A stretch of DNA of 64,000 bases from Bacteroidota bacterium (GTDB taxonomy: Bacteria > Bacteroidota > Bacteroidia > Flavobacteriales > Flavobacteriaceae). Numbering within the stretch: the first letter of the stretch is position 1; the number at the start of each line of letters is the position of its first letter. Shown piece after piece: positions 43,145 through 51,390 of this stretch. The notes under the pieces are model-generated. The model made no database searches and had not been told where the DNA came from. It saw nothing but the letters and a program-made list of their open reading frames with translations. The stretch covers positions 51,955-115,954 of the forward strand of contig JAIUNZ010000010.1 in NCBI GenBank assembly GCA_020161455.1, given 5' to 3'. The position numbers and the translations under genes were made by a program.

Positions 43145-44803
43145 TTAATTAATCCCTTTTTCTTTCATTACTTTGTTCAAGTTTTTAACTAATGCAAACA
43201 TTAATACTGTAGCAAACAACAAAAGCCCAAAATTTATCCAAAAGAAATTGGCTTTATTGTCATATTGATCCCACATACTTGCTAAAACACCGCTTAATTT
43301 ATTTCCAATAGAAGTTGCCAAAAACCAGCCACCCATCATTAAAGATGTAATGTTTTTTGGTGATAATTTAGAAACAATTGACAATCCCATAGGACTGAGA
43401 AAAAGTTCACCGATCGTTATAATTCCATAATTAGCAACTAACCACCAAACAGAAACTTTCTCAGAACCATTATTACCAATTTCTACAGCAGCAACCATCA
43501 CCAAAACAGATAAAGCTGAAATTAAAAGACCAAACGCAATCTTAGTGGGTGTTGAAGGTTCTTTTTTTCTACTTCTTAAAAAAGTAAAAAATGCTACTAT
43601 TAACGGAGTTAAAATAATAACCCATCCAGGATTTATCGATTGACTTAAATTTGTAGCCCATAGTGAAACTTTTGAGCCTTCGGCTGGTAGTTTTTCAGGT
43701 TTAACATTTCTGAAATAAACTGGATAATTGTATTCTTTTTGCACTTCACCATTTACTTTTTGGAGCCTAAAACTTGCATCGTATAGGGAAACACTATCTT
43801 TTTGATAGGCTACTTCTTGTGAAAACTTTAATCCATTAAATACTTTTTCAGTTGTTCCTGTAATTTCTCTATCAGTATAACGGTCTGCCCAAGTATTTAG
43901 TGCCGAACCGTTTAATTTAAAAACTGCCCAAAACAAAATCACTACAGAAAAAATAGCTAATAAGGCACCAATTGGTCTTTTGTCTTCAGTTTTTGCTTTA
44001 AAATATAAACTTGCATAAAAATAAACAACAGGAATACAAGCAAAAATAAACGCATCCGTACTATCAGAACCAAAAATATAACTATCGGGATTTAATTCTG
44101 ATTGCACTCCTTTTAATAACCACCCAATTATTCCAAAAATAATAGAAGGCACCAAAATGTAAAGCACAATTTTATAAAAAGGCATGTCGCCGGGTTGTAC
44201 CCCTTTTTTCTCTGTTTTGTTGCCATAGTACTTAGTTCCTAATATAAACACGATTACACCAACAAACATTCCAACTCCAGCAGCCATAAATGCATATTGC
44301 CAACCTAAAAGAATTTGCAATGCAGCACCAAAGAAATTACAAATGAACGCACCTACATTAATTCCCATATAGAAAATATTGTAGCCTTCATCTTTTTTCT
44401 CCTTGTATTCTTCATCATCATAAAAATTTCCAAGTAAGGTAGATATATTGGGCTTGAAAAACCCATTACCAACAATCACTAAAGTCATGGCAATATAAAG
44501 CATGGTTTTGTCATGAATTCCCATCATCATATAACCCGCTCCCATCATTAATCCACCAATAATAATTGATTTTTTATACCCAAAATACCTGTCAGCAATC
44601 AACCCGCCAATAAATGGTGTTAGAAAAACCAATGCGATAAAAGTTCCATATAAATCGGAAGCTTCTTTCTCAGTCATGGCAAATCCAGCTTCTACATCTT
44701 TTAAATAAAGCGTAAAAATTCCAATCATTAAATAATAACCAAAACGTTCCCACATTTCAGACAAAAACAAAAAAGGTAAAGCTTTAGGATGCGATTTCCA
44801 CAT
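43145..44803 (-). CDS. POT-family peptide MFS transporter (copy 1)
   Basis: Encodes 552 residues with about 14 membrane helices. The proton-coupling ExxERF motif is EMWERFGYY (about residues 16-24), and the POT signature blocks FIGGLIADRYFGYKKSII and GNGFFKPNISTLLG with FYMGINVGAF are intact. It imports di- and tripeptides with protons. A large loop (about residues 315-385) between late helices is characteristic of bacterial members. A terminator lies between it and the other POT gene upstream. Confidence 0.93.
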   Translation of the reverse strand: MWKSHPKALPFLFLSEMWERFGYYLMIGIFTLYLKDVEAGFAMTEKEASDLYGTFIALVFLTPFIGGLIADRYFGYKKSIIIGGLMMGAGYMMMGIHDKTMLYIAMTLVIVGNGFFKPNISTLLGNFYDDEEYKEKKDEGYNIFYMGINVGAFICNFFGAALQILLGWQYAFMAAGVGMFVGVIVFILGTKYYGNKTEKKGVQPGDMPFYKIVLYILVPSIIFGIIGWLLKGVQSELNPDSYIFGSDSTDAFIFACIPVVYFYASLYFKAKTEDKRPIGALLAIFSVVILFWAVFKLNGSALNTWADRYTDREITGTTEKVFNGLKFSQEVAYQKDSVSLYDASFRLQKVNGEVQKEYNYPVYFRNVKPEKLPAEGSKVSLWATNLSQSINPGWVIILTPLIVAFFTFLRSRKKEPSTPTKIAFGLLISALSVLVMVAAVEIGNNGSEKVSVWWLVANYGIITIGELFLSPMGLSIVSKLSPKNITSLMMGGWFLATSIGNKLSGVLASMWDQYDNKANFFWINFGLLLFATVLMFALVKNLNKVMKEKGIN

Positions 44804-44819
44804 AGTAATTTATTTTAAT

Positions 44820-44850
44820 TAAAAAAAACCTCCAATGCAATTGGAGGTTT
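44820..44850 (-). terminator. Terminator between the two POT genes
   Basis: The stem AAACCTCCAAT/ATTGGAGGTTT, loop GCA, is followed on the minus strand by eight T residues. It lies 33 bases after the upstream POT gene, so the downstream copy is probably transcribed separately. Confidence 0.83.
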
Positions 44851-44882
44851 GAAAGATATAAAAATATTTTTTAATAGTTGGA

Positions 44883-46598
44883 TTATCTAATCCCGTGCAT
44901 CATTTTTTTGATTACAGGTGTAAGCATAAATAAAATTGCTGCTGCAATACCACAAAGCACTACGAATACCATAAAGAAATCGTATAGATTTTCAATTGGG
45001 AAACTAGCAAATGTTGGATAATGATCACTAATTTGATTTTTTGCTAATAGCTCTAATTGTTCCGCTGTTGGTGTAATTGATTTATCTAATACACCTTGCA
45101 AGTCAATTCCAAGTTCAGATGCTTTTTTAAATTTATCTCCAGTTGCTGGAAGAATTGACCCTAAAGTTCCTGATAAAGCATAACCCGCAGCATTTGATAT
45201 AAAGAATACACCATAAGCTAAAGAGGCAAATCTTTTTGGAGAAAGTTTTCCAACCAATGACAAGCCAATTGGAGAAAGACATAACTCTGCAAAAGTTTGA
45301 ATTAAATATAATAAAATCAACCATTTGATAGCCAATAATCCTGTGTTTCCAAGATCTTTTACATTGTTTGCTATGATAAAATAACTTACAGCGATTAATA
45401 ATAATCCAATAGATTGTTTTACTGTAGAAAGAGGTTCTCGGTTTTTTGCTCTCAATTTATCCCATAAAATACTGAATGGAAAAGCAAACATTACTACAAA
45501 CAGTCCATTAAAAATTTGAACCATTGATGGTGGCATGTTCCAACCAAAGAAATGTCTGTCTGTTTGATTGTCGGCAATAAACGTTAATGAAGAGCCTGCT
45601 TGTTCAAAAGCTGCCCAGAAGAAAATAATAAAAAACGACATGATATAAATTACCCAAATCCTTTGAGTTTCTACTTTTGTCAAAGTTTTATCTAACAAAA
45701 TTAGTGCCGCAAGCGAAATACCACTGGCGTATATAACTGGGTAAATAATCGTTTTTACTATGTTATCACCCTCAGTAAAATAATTGAATACAAAGAAAAC
45801 TGCGGCAAAAATGACAACTGCTGTTAAAATTGAACCCATTGTAAAATGAGCTTTTTGAGATTCTCCTTCTTCATAGTCGTTATTATCATTTCCTGAAGGT
45901 AATCCGCCAATTGGTCTTCCTTCTGGCGTAACCACGTATTTATTTTTTAAAAAGAAAAACACTGCTGTACCTATCATCATGGCAACACCTGCTGCTAAAA
46001 AGCCCCATTTGAATGCATGAACATCTCTAATCATAAGTGTTGTGCCATCGGCTTGTAACACTTCGTTATTTACATCACCAACAAATGGACAAATAAATTG
46101 ACCCAGAAAAGCTCCAATGTTAATTCCCATATAGAAAATTGTGAAAGCAGTATCTAATTTAGATTTTTCTTGTTTTGGATATAAGCTTCCAACCATTGAG
46201 GAAATATTTGGTTTGAAAAATCCATTTCCAAAAACAATAATTCCTAATGCGGTCCACATTAATGTATTTGCTAATCCTAGGTTAGAACCAAATATACTTG
46301 CACTAAAAAACAACATTAATTGACCAATAGCCATCATAGTTCCTCCTAGTATAATACAATTTCTATTACCAAAAAAACGGTCAGAAATAAATCCACCTAA
46401 CATTGGTGTTAAATAACAAAGTCCCAGAAATCCACCATAAATGATAGAAGCGTCTTCTTCTCTCATCAATAATGAATTTACCATGAACAAGGTTAGAATG
46501 GCACGCATTCCATAGAAATTGAAACGCTCCCACATTTCTGTTCCAAAAAGCACCCAAAGCCCTTTTGGATGTGCCGCTTTTACTGTAGTTTCACTCAT
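44883..46598 (-). CDS. POT-family peptide MFS transporter (copy 2)
   Basis: Encodes 571 residues, about 14 membrane helices. ExxERF is EMWERFNFY (about residues 21-29), followed by MLGGFISDRFFGNRNCII, FGNGFFKPNISSMVGSLYP and FYMGINIGAFLGQF. It is a paralogue of copy 1, with clearly diverged loops, so substrate range may differ. It follows the DPP IV-like peptidase gene by 23 bases, probably one transcript, ending at the hairpin at 44820-44850. The pairing suggests dipeptides released by the peptidase are imported. Confidence 0.93.
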   Translation of the reverse strand: MSETTVKAAHPKGLWVLFGTEMWERFNFYGMRAILTLFMVNSLLMREEDASIIYGGFLGLCYLTPMLGGFISDRFFGNRNCIILGGTMMAIGQLMLFFSASIFGSNLGLANTLMWTALGIIVFGNGFFKPNISSMVGSLYPKQEKSKLDTAFTIFYMGINIGAFLGQFICPFVGDVNNEVLQADGTTLMIRDVHAFKWGFLAAGVAMMIGTAVFFFLKNKYVVTPEGRPIGGLPSGNDNNDYEEGESQKAHFTMGSILTAVVIFAAVFFVFNYFTEGDNIVKTIIYPVIYASGISLAALILLDKTLTKVETQRIWVIYIMSFFIIFFWAAFEQAGSSLTFIADNQTDRHFFGWNMPPSMVQIFNGLFVVMFAFPFSILWDKLRAKNREPLSTVKQSIGLLLIAVSYFIIANNVKDLGNTGLLAIKWLILLYLIQTFAELCLSPIGLSLVGKLSPKRFASLAYGVFFISNAAGYALSGTLGSILPATGDKFKKASELGIDLQGVLDKSITPTAEQLELLAKNQISDHYPTFASFPIENLYDFFMVFVVLCGIAAAILFMLTPVIKKMMHGIR

Positions 46599-46621
46599 AA
46601 TTATTGTTTTGTTTTTGGTTA

Positions 46622-48817
46622 TTATAGTTTTTCTTTTATAAAATTTGTCATTTTGTTAAACAGTTGAATTCTAGTATATCCTCCATAAATTCCGTGGTTT
46701 TTATCAGGATAAATTGCCCAATCAAATTGTTTATTGGCTTGGACTAACGCTTCAATCATTTGCATTGAATTCTGAACATGAACGTTATCATCGGCAGTTC
46801 CATGAATTAATAGATAATTCCCTTTTAGTTTATTTACATGGTTAATGGGTGAATTATCATCATAGCCACTTGGGTTTTCTTGTGGTGTTTGCATATATCT
46901 TTCGGTATAAATACTATCGTAAAAACGCCAGTTGGTCACTGGAGCAACAGCGATAGCCATTTTGAATACATCAGCACCTTTCAAAATACAATTACTCGAC
47001 ATAAATCCGCCATACGACCAGCCAAATATACCAATTCTTGATTTATCTACATAAGGATAATTTCCAATTACTTTTGCCGCATCAATTTGATCTTCAACTT
47101 CCAGTTTTCCTAATTGATTTTGAGTGCATTTTTTAAAAGCTGCTCCTTTAAATCCTGTTCCTCGTCCATCTACACAAGCAACAATATAACCTTGTTGTGT
47201 CAACATCATAAACCAATAATCATTGGCGTTCATCCATTCATTAACCACTTGCTGAGAACCAGGACCAGAATATTGGTACATAAATACTGGATATTTCTTA
47301 GACGCATCAAAATCTTTTGGCTTTATAATCCAGGCATTTAATTTATTGCCTTTTTCGGTAGTAAGTTCAAAAAAATCTTTTGTAGGTAAATTGTAAGTTT
47401 CCAATTTTTTTGCTAAAACATCATTGTCAACGATAGTCTGAATCACTTTTCCATCTTTAGAATTATTTAATGTATATAAAGTTGGAATGATTGTACTGGA
47501 ATACGTATTTATAAAATACTCGAAATTTGGACTAAAAGTAGCTGCATTAGTTCCTGTTTTTTGAGATAATTTCACTTTGTTTTTTCCATCTAATGAGATT
47601 TTATAAACATCTCGAATAGTAGAACCATTTTCAACCGATTGATAATAAATGGTTTTATTTTTTTCATCAAAACCATAATAGGCTGTAACTTCCCAGTTTC
47701 CTTTAGTTATTTGGTTTTTTAATTTTCCTGTTTTGTCGTATAAATAAATATGGTTATAACCGTCTTTTTCGGATGTCCAAATAAAACTATTGTCTTTCAA
47801 AAAAGTAAGATTATCGGTTACATCAACATAAGCGTTGTCCTTTTCATTCAAAACATTTTTTGAACTTCCAGTTGTTCCATCAATAAACAACAAATCCAAA
47901 TTATCTTGATGACGGTTTAAAATTTGAGCTGATAAAATATTGGCATCATTTGTCCACTTCATTCTAGCAATGTAGAAGTCTGAATAATTGCCTAAGTTAA
48001 TATCTTTTTTTATTTTGGAAGTTACATCATAGACATGCAAAGAAACCACAGAATTTTTTTCGCCTGCTTTTGGATATTTAAAAGTTTCGTTTGATGGATA
48101 CAAGTCTTTTTTATAGATATTCATCGTAAATTCTGGCACTTGACTTTCATCAAATCGGATAAAAGCTATTTTTTTACTATCCAAACTCCAATCAAAAGCT
48201 CTTATAAAAATATTATTTCCAGTTGCTCTTGGATCATTAAATTCCTCTTCATAAACCCAATCCGTAATTCCGTTTATTACTGCGTTTTTTAAACCGTCAG
48301 ATGTTATTTGAGTTGTTTTTTTTGATGCAATTTCATAAATGAACAAATTATTTTCTTTAGCATAACAAATTTTCAAACCATCTGGAGAAAATGTTGGCAC
48401 TTGTACTTGTTCAAATAATTTAGAAAGTTTTTTGGTCTCAATATCATACAGAAAAAAATCAGCAGTAAAAGAATGACGATAAATTGGCACAGAATTGTTA
48501 GCAATTAAAAGCTGCTTTTCATCAGCACTAAAAATATAACTATCAATTCCATTAGACAAAATAGGAAAGTCTTTGGTTGAAATAATAGTAGAAACTTGCT
48601 TTAAAGTAGCATAATCGTATAAATCTATTTTTTGTGATTGAGTTGCTCTATCTGAGTTAAGAATTGTGTATTGGTTGGTGTTTTTCATGGATTGAAGCTC
48701 ATCCATTCCTTTTGTTCTGAAAGCACCTTTATAAATTTCTTCAACCGATATTTTTTGTTGTGCTACTGTTGTTGTTGCTATTAGCAACAAAATTGCTAGT
48801 AATCGAATTACCTTCAT
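46622..48817 (-). CDS. S9 family dipeptidyl-peptidase IV-like protein
   Basis: Encodes 731 residues from MKVIRLLAILLLIA (an ATG two codons upstream is possible), with a signal peptide. The N-terminal about 480 residues form the DPP IV beta-propeller, including DWVYEEEF, whose Glu pair anchors the substrate N-terminus. The C-terminal alpha/beta hydrolase has Ser601 in GWSYGG, Asp near 676 in HGTADD and His708 in DKNHG. It removes X-Pro or similar dipeptides from peptide N-termini in the periplasm. POT transporters follow on the same strand. Confidence 0.95.
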   Translation of the reverse strand: MKVIRLLAILLLIATTTVAQQKISVEEIYKGAFRTKGMDELQSMKNTNQYTILNSDRATQSQKIDLYDYATLKQVSTIISTKDFPILSNGIDSYIFSADEKQLLIANNSVPIYRHSFTADFFLYDIETKKLSKLFEQVQVPTFSPDGLKICYAKENNLFIYEIASKKTTQITSDGLKNAVINGITDWVYEEEFNDPRATGNNIFIRAFDWSLDSKKIAFIRFDESQVPEFTMNIYKKDLYPSNETFKYPKAGEKNSVVSLHVYDVTSKIKKDINLGNYSDFYIARMKWTNDANILSAQILNRHQDNLDLLFIDGTTGSSKNVLNEKDNAYVDVTDNLTFLKDNSFIWTSEKDGYNHIYLYDKTGKLKNQITKGNWEVTAYYGFDEKNKTIYYQSVENGSTIRDVYKISLDGKNKVKLSQKTGTNAATFSPNFEYFINTYSSTIIPTLYTLNNSKDGKVIQTIVDNDVLAKKLETYNLPTKDFFELTTEKGNKLNAWIIKPKDFDASKKYPVFMYQYSGPGSQQVVNEWMNANDYWFMMLTQQGYIVACVDGRGTGFKGAAFKKCTQNQLGKLEVEDQIDAAKVIGNYPYVDKSRIGIFGWSYGGFMSSNCILKGADVFKMAIAVAPVTNWRFYDSIYTERYMQTPQENPSGYDDNSPINHVNKLKGNYLLIHGTADDNVHVQNSMQMIEALVQANKQFDWAIYPDKNHGIYGGYTRIQLFNKMTNFIKEKL

Positions 48818-48949
48818 AATCATCTACGTTTAAAAAACTTCCAATTTTAGTGAATTTTTTATAAATATAGGTACTATTTTTTGTTAAATCCTGTTTTGGT
48901 TTAATTTTTAATTTCAAGATTTTTTATAAAATTAATTTCTTCAAAGGCT

Positions 48950-48957
48950 TATCTTTG
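48950..48957 (+). promoter_or_regulatory. -7 promoter element for HMG-CoA reductase gene
   Basis: TATCTTTG matches TAnnTTTG, 24 bases before the ATG at 48981. No -33 TTG at the standard spacing. Confidence 0.5.
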
Positions 48958-48980
48958 CCTATTAAGAATTAAAAATAATT

Positions 48981-50297
48981 ATGAATAAAGAAGTTACTGG
49001 CTTTTCAAAATTATCAAAAGAAGAAAAAATCAATTGGATAGCCGATAGATATTTTTCAAACCCAAAAGAAAGTATTTCAATATTAAAACAATATTGGAAT
49101 AGTGATGAAAGTCTTCAAATGCTTCATGACGATTTCATAGAAAATACAATTTCAAATTTTTATTTGCCTTTTGGTATTGCCCCAAATTTTTTAATAAATG
49201 GCAACTATTATTCCGTTCCAATGGCAATCGAAGAAAGTTCAGTTGTAGCAGCAGCTTCAAAGTCGGCTAAATTTTGGGCGGTGCGTGGCGGATTTAAAAC
49301 AACCATTTTAGGAACAGAAAAAATTGGACAAGTCCATTTTCTATACCATGGTAAGTCCGAAAAGTTAGAAAAATTCTTTTCTGAGACAAAGCCAAAGTTC
49401 TTTTCAAACACCGAAAGCTTGACTAAAAACATGCAAAAACGCGGTGGTGGTATTTTAGATATTAAACTAAAAAACAAAACGGCTGAATTAGAAAACTACT
49501 ATCAATTGCATGCTACTTTTGAAACAAAAGATAGTATGGGTGCTAATTTCATCAATTCTTGTTTGGAGCAATTTGCTAAAACCTTAAAAGAAGAAGCACT
49601 CCTTTATAACAACTTTGCAGAAGATGAAAAAGACATTATTGTCATAATGAGTATTCTTTCAAATTTTGTACCTAATTGTGTGGTTCGTGCAGAAGTTTCA
49701 TGTAAAGTGGAAGATTTAGCTGAGAAACACATCCAAAATCCAAGAGAATTTGCTGAAAAATTTATTCAAGCTGTAAAAATTGCAGAAATTGAACCTTATA
49801 GAGCAGTTACACACAACAAAGGGATAATGAATGGCATTGACGCTGTAGTATTAGCTACTGGAAATGATTTTAGAGCCGTAGAAGCTGGAATTCATGCTTA
49901 TGCTTCAAGAAAAGGAACTTATTCAAGTTTATCTCATGCAAAAATCGAAAATGATATTTTTAGTTTTTGGATGGAGATTCCATTAGCATTAGGAACTGTT
50001 GGTGGACTAACTTCTTTGCATCCTTTAGTTAAAATTGCTTTAGAAATTCTACAAAAACCTTCTGCACAAGAGTTAATGCAAATAGTTGCAGCAACAGGTT
50101 TGGCACAAAATTTTGCTGCTTTGCGTTCTTTGACTACTACTGGAATTCAAGATGGCCATATGAAAATGCACATCAATAACATTTTAAATCAATTTCAAGC
50201 CAATATTACCGAACGAAATAAAGTTAAAATGCATTTTGAAAATCACACTATCACTCATGCTGCGGTTGTTGAATATATTGAAAAATTAAGAAACTAA
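48981..50297 (+). CDS. Hydroxymethylglutaryl-CoA reductase, class II (degradative type)
   Basis: Encodes 438 residues. It interconverts HMG-CoA and mevalonate with a nicotinamide cofactor. The catalytic set fits class II enzymes: Glu84 in MAIEESSVVAA, Lys280 in HNKGIMNGIDA, Asp296 in ATGNDFRAVEAG and His393 in GIQDGHMKMH. Class II is called degradative after Pseudomonas mevalonii, but in bacteria with a mevalonate pathway it serves isoprenoid synthesis. The GHMP kinase gene 123 bases downstream supports the biosynthetic role. Confidence 0.93.
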   Translation: MNKEVTGFSKLSKEEKINWIADRYFSNPKESISILKQYWNSDESLQMLHDDFIENTISNFYLPFGIAPNFLINGNYYSVPMAIEESSVVAAASKSAKFWAVRGGFKTTILGTEKIGQVHFLYHGKSEKLEKFFSETKPKFFSNTESLTKNMQKRGGGILDIKLKNKTAELENYYQLHATFETKDSMGANFINSCLEQFAKTLKEEALLYNNFAEDEKDIIVIMSILSNFVPNCVVRAEVSCKVEDLAEKHIQNPREFAEKFIQAVKIAEIEPYRAVTHNKGIMNGIDAVVLATGNDFRAVEAGIHAYASRKGTYSSLSHAKIENDIFSFWMEIPLALGTVGGLTSLHPLVKIALEILQKPSAQELMQIVAATGLAQNFAALRSLTTTGIQDGHMKMHINNILNQFQANITERNKVKMHFENHTITHAAVVEYIEKLRN

Positions 50298-50310
50298 AAA
50301 CACTTTTATT

Positions 50311-50387
50311 CAAACACAGATTTCACATATTCGCACAGATTTAATTTTACAACTCAAACACAGATTTCACAAATTAGCACAGATTTT
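50311..50387. repeat. Two copies of a 33-base direct repeat
   Basis: Copies lie at 50311-50343 and 50355-50387, 44 bases apart. Both begin TCAAACACAGATTTCACA and end GCACAGATTT, with two base differences between. This resembles dispersed intergenic repeats of flavobacterial genomes; only two copies are here and there are no spacers of CRISPR size. Confidence 0.75.
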
Positions 50388-50420
50388 TTGTCTTTATAGA
50401 TTATTCAAATTCTAAATCAT

Positions 50421-51335
50421 ATGTCAAAAACCTTCTATAGCAATGGAAAGCTTCTTATTACTGGCGAATATGTTGTGCTTGATGGCGCAATGGCATTTGC
50501 TTTACCAACAAAATTTGGTCAAAGCTTGGTAGTTGAAGAAAGCAAAGACAAAGTTTTGAATTGGAAAAGTTATGATTATGATAACTCCATTTGGTTTGAA
50601 ACTGTTATTCCTTTTTCTTCAATCATCAAAAAAGAACGTTTTGATATTAAAGAAAATATAAAAAATAAATTAATTGAAATTCTTCACGAAGCTTATAAAA
50701 TTAATCCTGAATTTATAAAACACTCAAAAGGTTACACCGTAACAACTGCGTTAACCTTTCCTAAAAACTGGGGTTTAGGAACATCTTCTACCTTAATTAA
50801 CAATATTGCTGATTGGCTACAGATAGATGCTTTTGAATTATTGCAAAAAAGTTTTGGCGGAAGTGGTTATGATATTGCTTGTGCTCAAAACAATTCAGCC
50901 ATTATATATCAATTGGAAATAGGCAAACCATTCAGTAAAACTATAGATTTTAATCCAAGCTTTAAAGAAAAGATCTATTTTGTTTATTTGAATAAAAAAC
51001 AGAATAGTCGAGATGCTATTACTAATTATAGAAATAAACGCAATGAAATATCTAAATCAATTCCTGAAATTAATTCAATAACGGAGTCCGTAGTCAGCAC
51101 AAACTCTATTGATGTTTTTATTCATCAATTAGAAAAACATGAAATGCTTTTAAGCACTATTCTAGAAAAAGAAACAGCAAAACAATTATATTTTCCTGAT
51201 TTTAATGGCACCATTAAAAGTCTTGGTGCTTGGGGTGGCGATTTTGTTATGGCTATTTCAAATGACAATCCAACGGTGTATTTTAAATCTAAAGGATTTG
51301 ACACTATTTTACCTTATCAAGAAATGATTTTATAA
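50421..51335 (+). CDS. GYDIA-type GHMP kinase (mevalonate pathway)
   Basis: Encodes 304 residues. The GHMP ATP-binding loop is PKNWGLGTSSTL (about residues 114-125), and SGYDIACAQ gives the group its name. The N-terminal SNGKLLITGEYVVLDGAMAFALP also fits mevalonate/phosphomevalonate kinases. It should phosphorylate an isoprenoid precursor, but which step is not certain. It follows the HMG-CoA reductase gene on the same strand across an intergenic repeat. Confidence 0.88.
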   Translation: MSKTFYSNGKLLITGEYVVLDGAMAFALPTKFGQSLVVEESKDKVLNWKSYDYDNSIWFETVIPFSSIIKKERFDIKENIKNKLIEILHEAYKINPEFIKHSKGYTVTTALTFPKNWGLGTSSTLINNIADWLQIDAFELLQKSFGGSGYDIACAQNNSAIIYQLEIGKPFSKTIDFNPSFKEKIYFVYLNKKQNSRDAITNYRNKRNEISKSIPEINSITESVVSTNSIDVFIHQLEKHEMLLSTILEKETAKQLYFPDFNGTIKSLGAWGGDFVMAISNDNPTVYFKSKGFDTILPYQEMIL

Positions 51336-51341
51336 AATAAA

Positions 51342-51368
51342 AAACGACTTCCAATATGAAAGTCGTTT
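51342..51368. terminator. Bidirectional terminator between GHMP kinase and PpiD genes
   Basis: The stem AAACGACTT/AAGTCGTTT (51342-51350 with 51360-51368), nine-base loop, lies between two convergent genes with T-rich and A-rich flanks. Confidence 0.78.
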
Positions 51369-51390
51369 GTTTATTTATCGAAGAAATCTA

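Noticed and set aside
50311-50387. Direct repeats as a CRISPR array
   Set aside because: There are only two copies, an 11-base interval and no cas genes nearby, so it does not fit an array.
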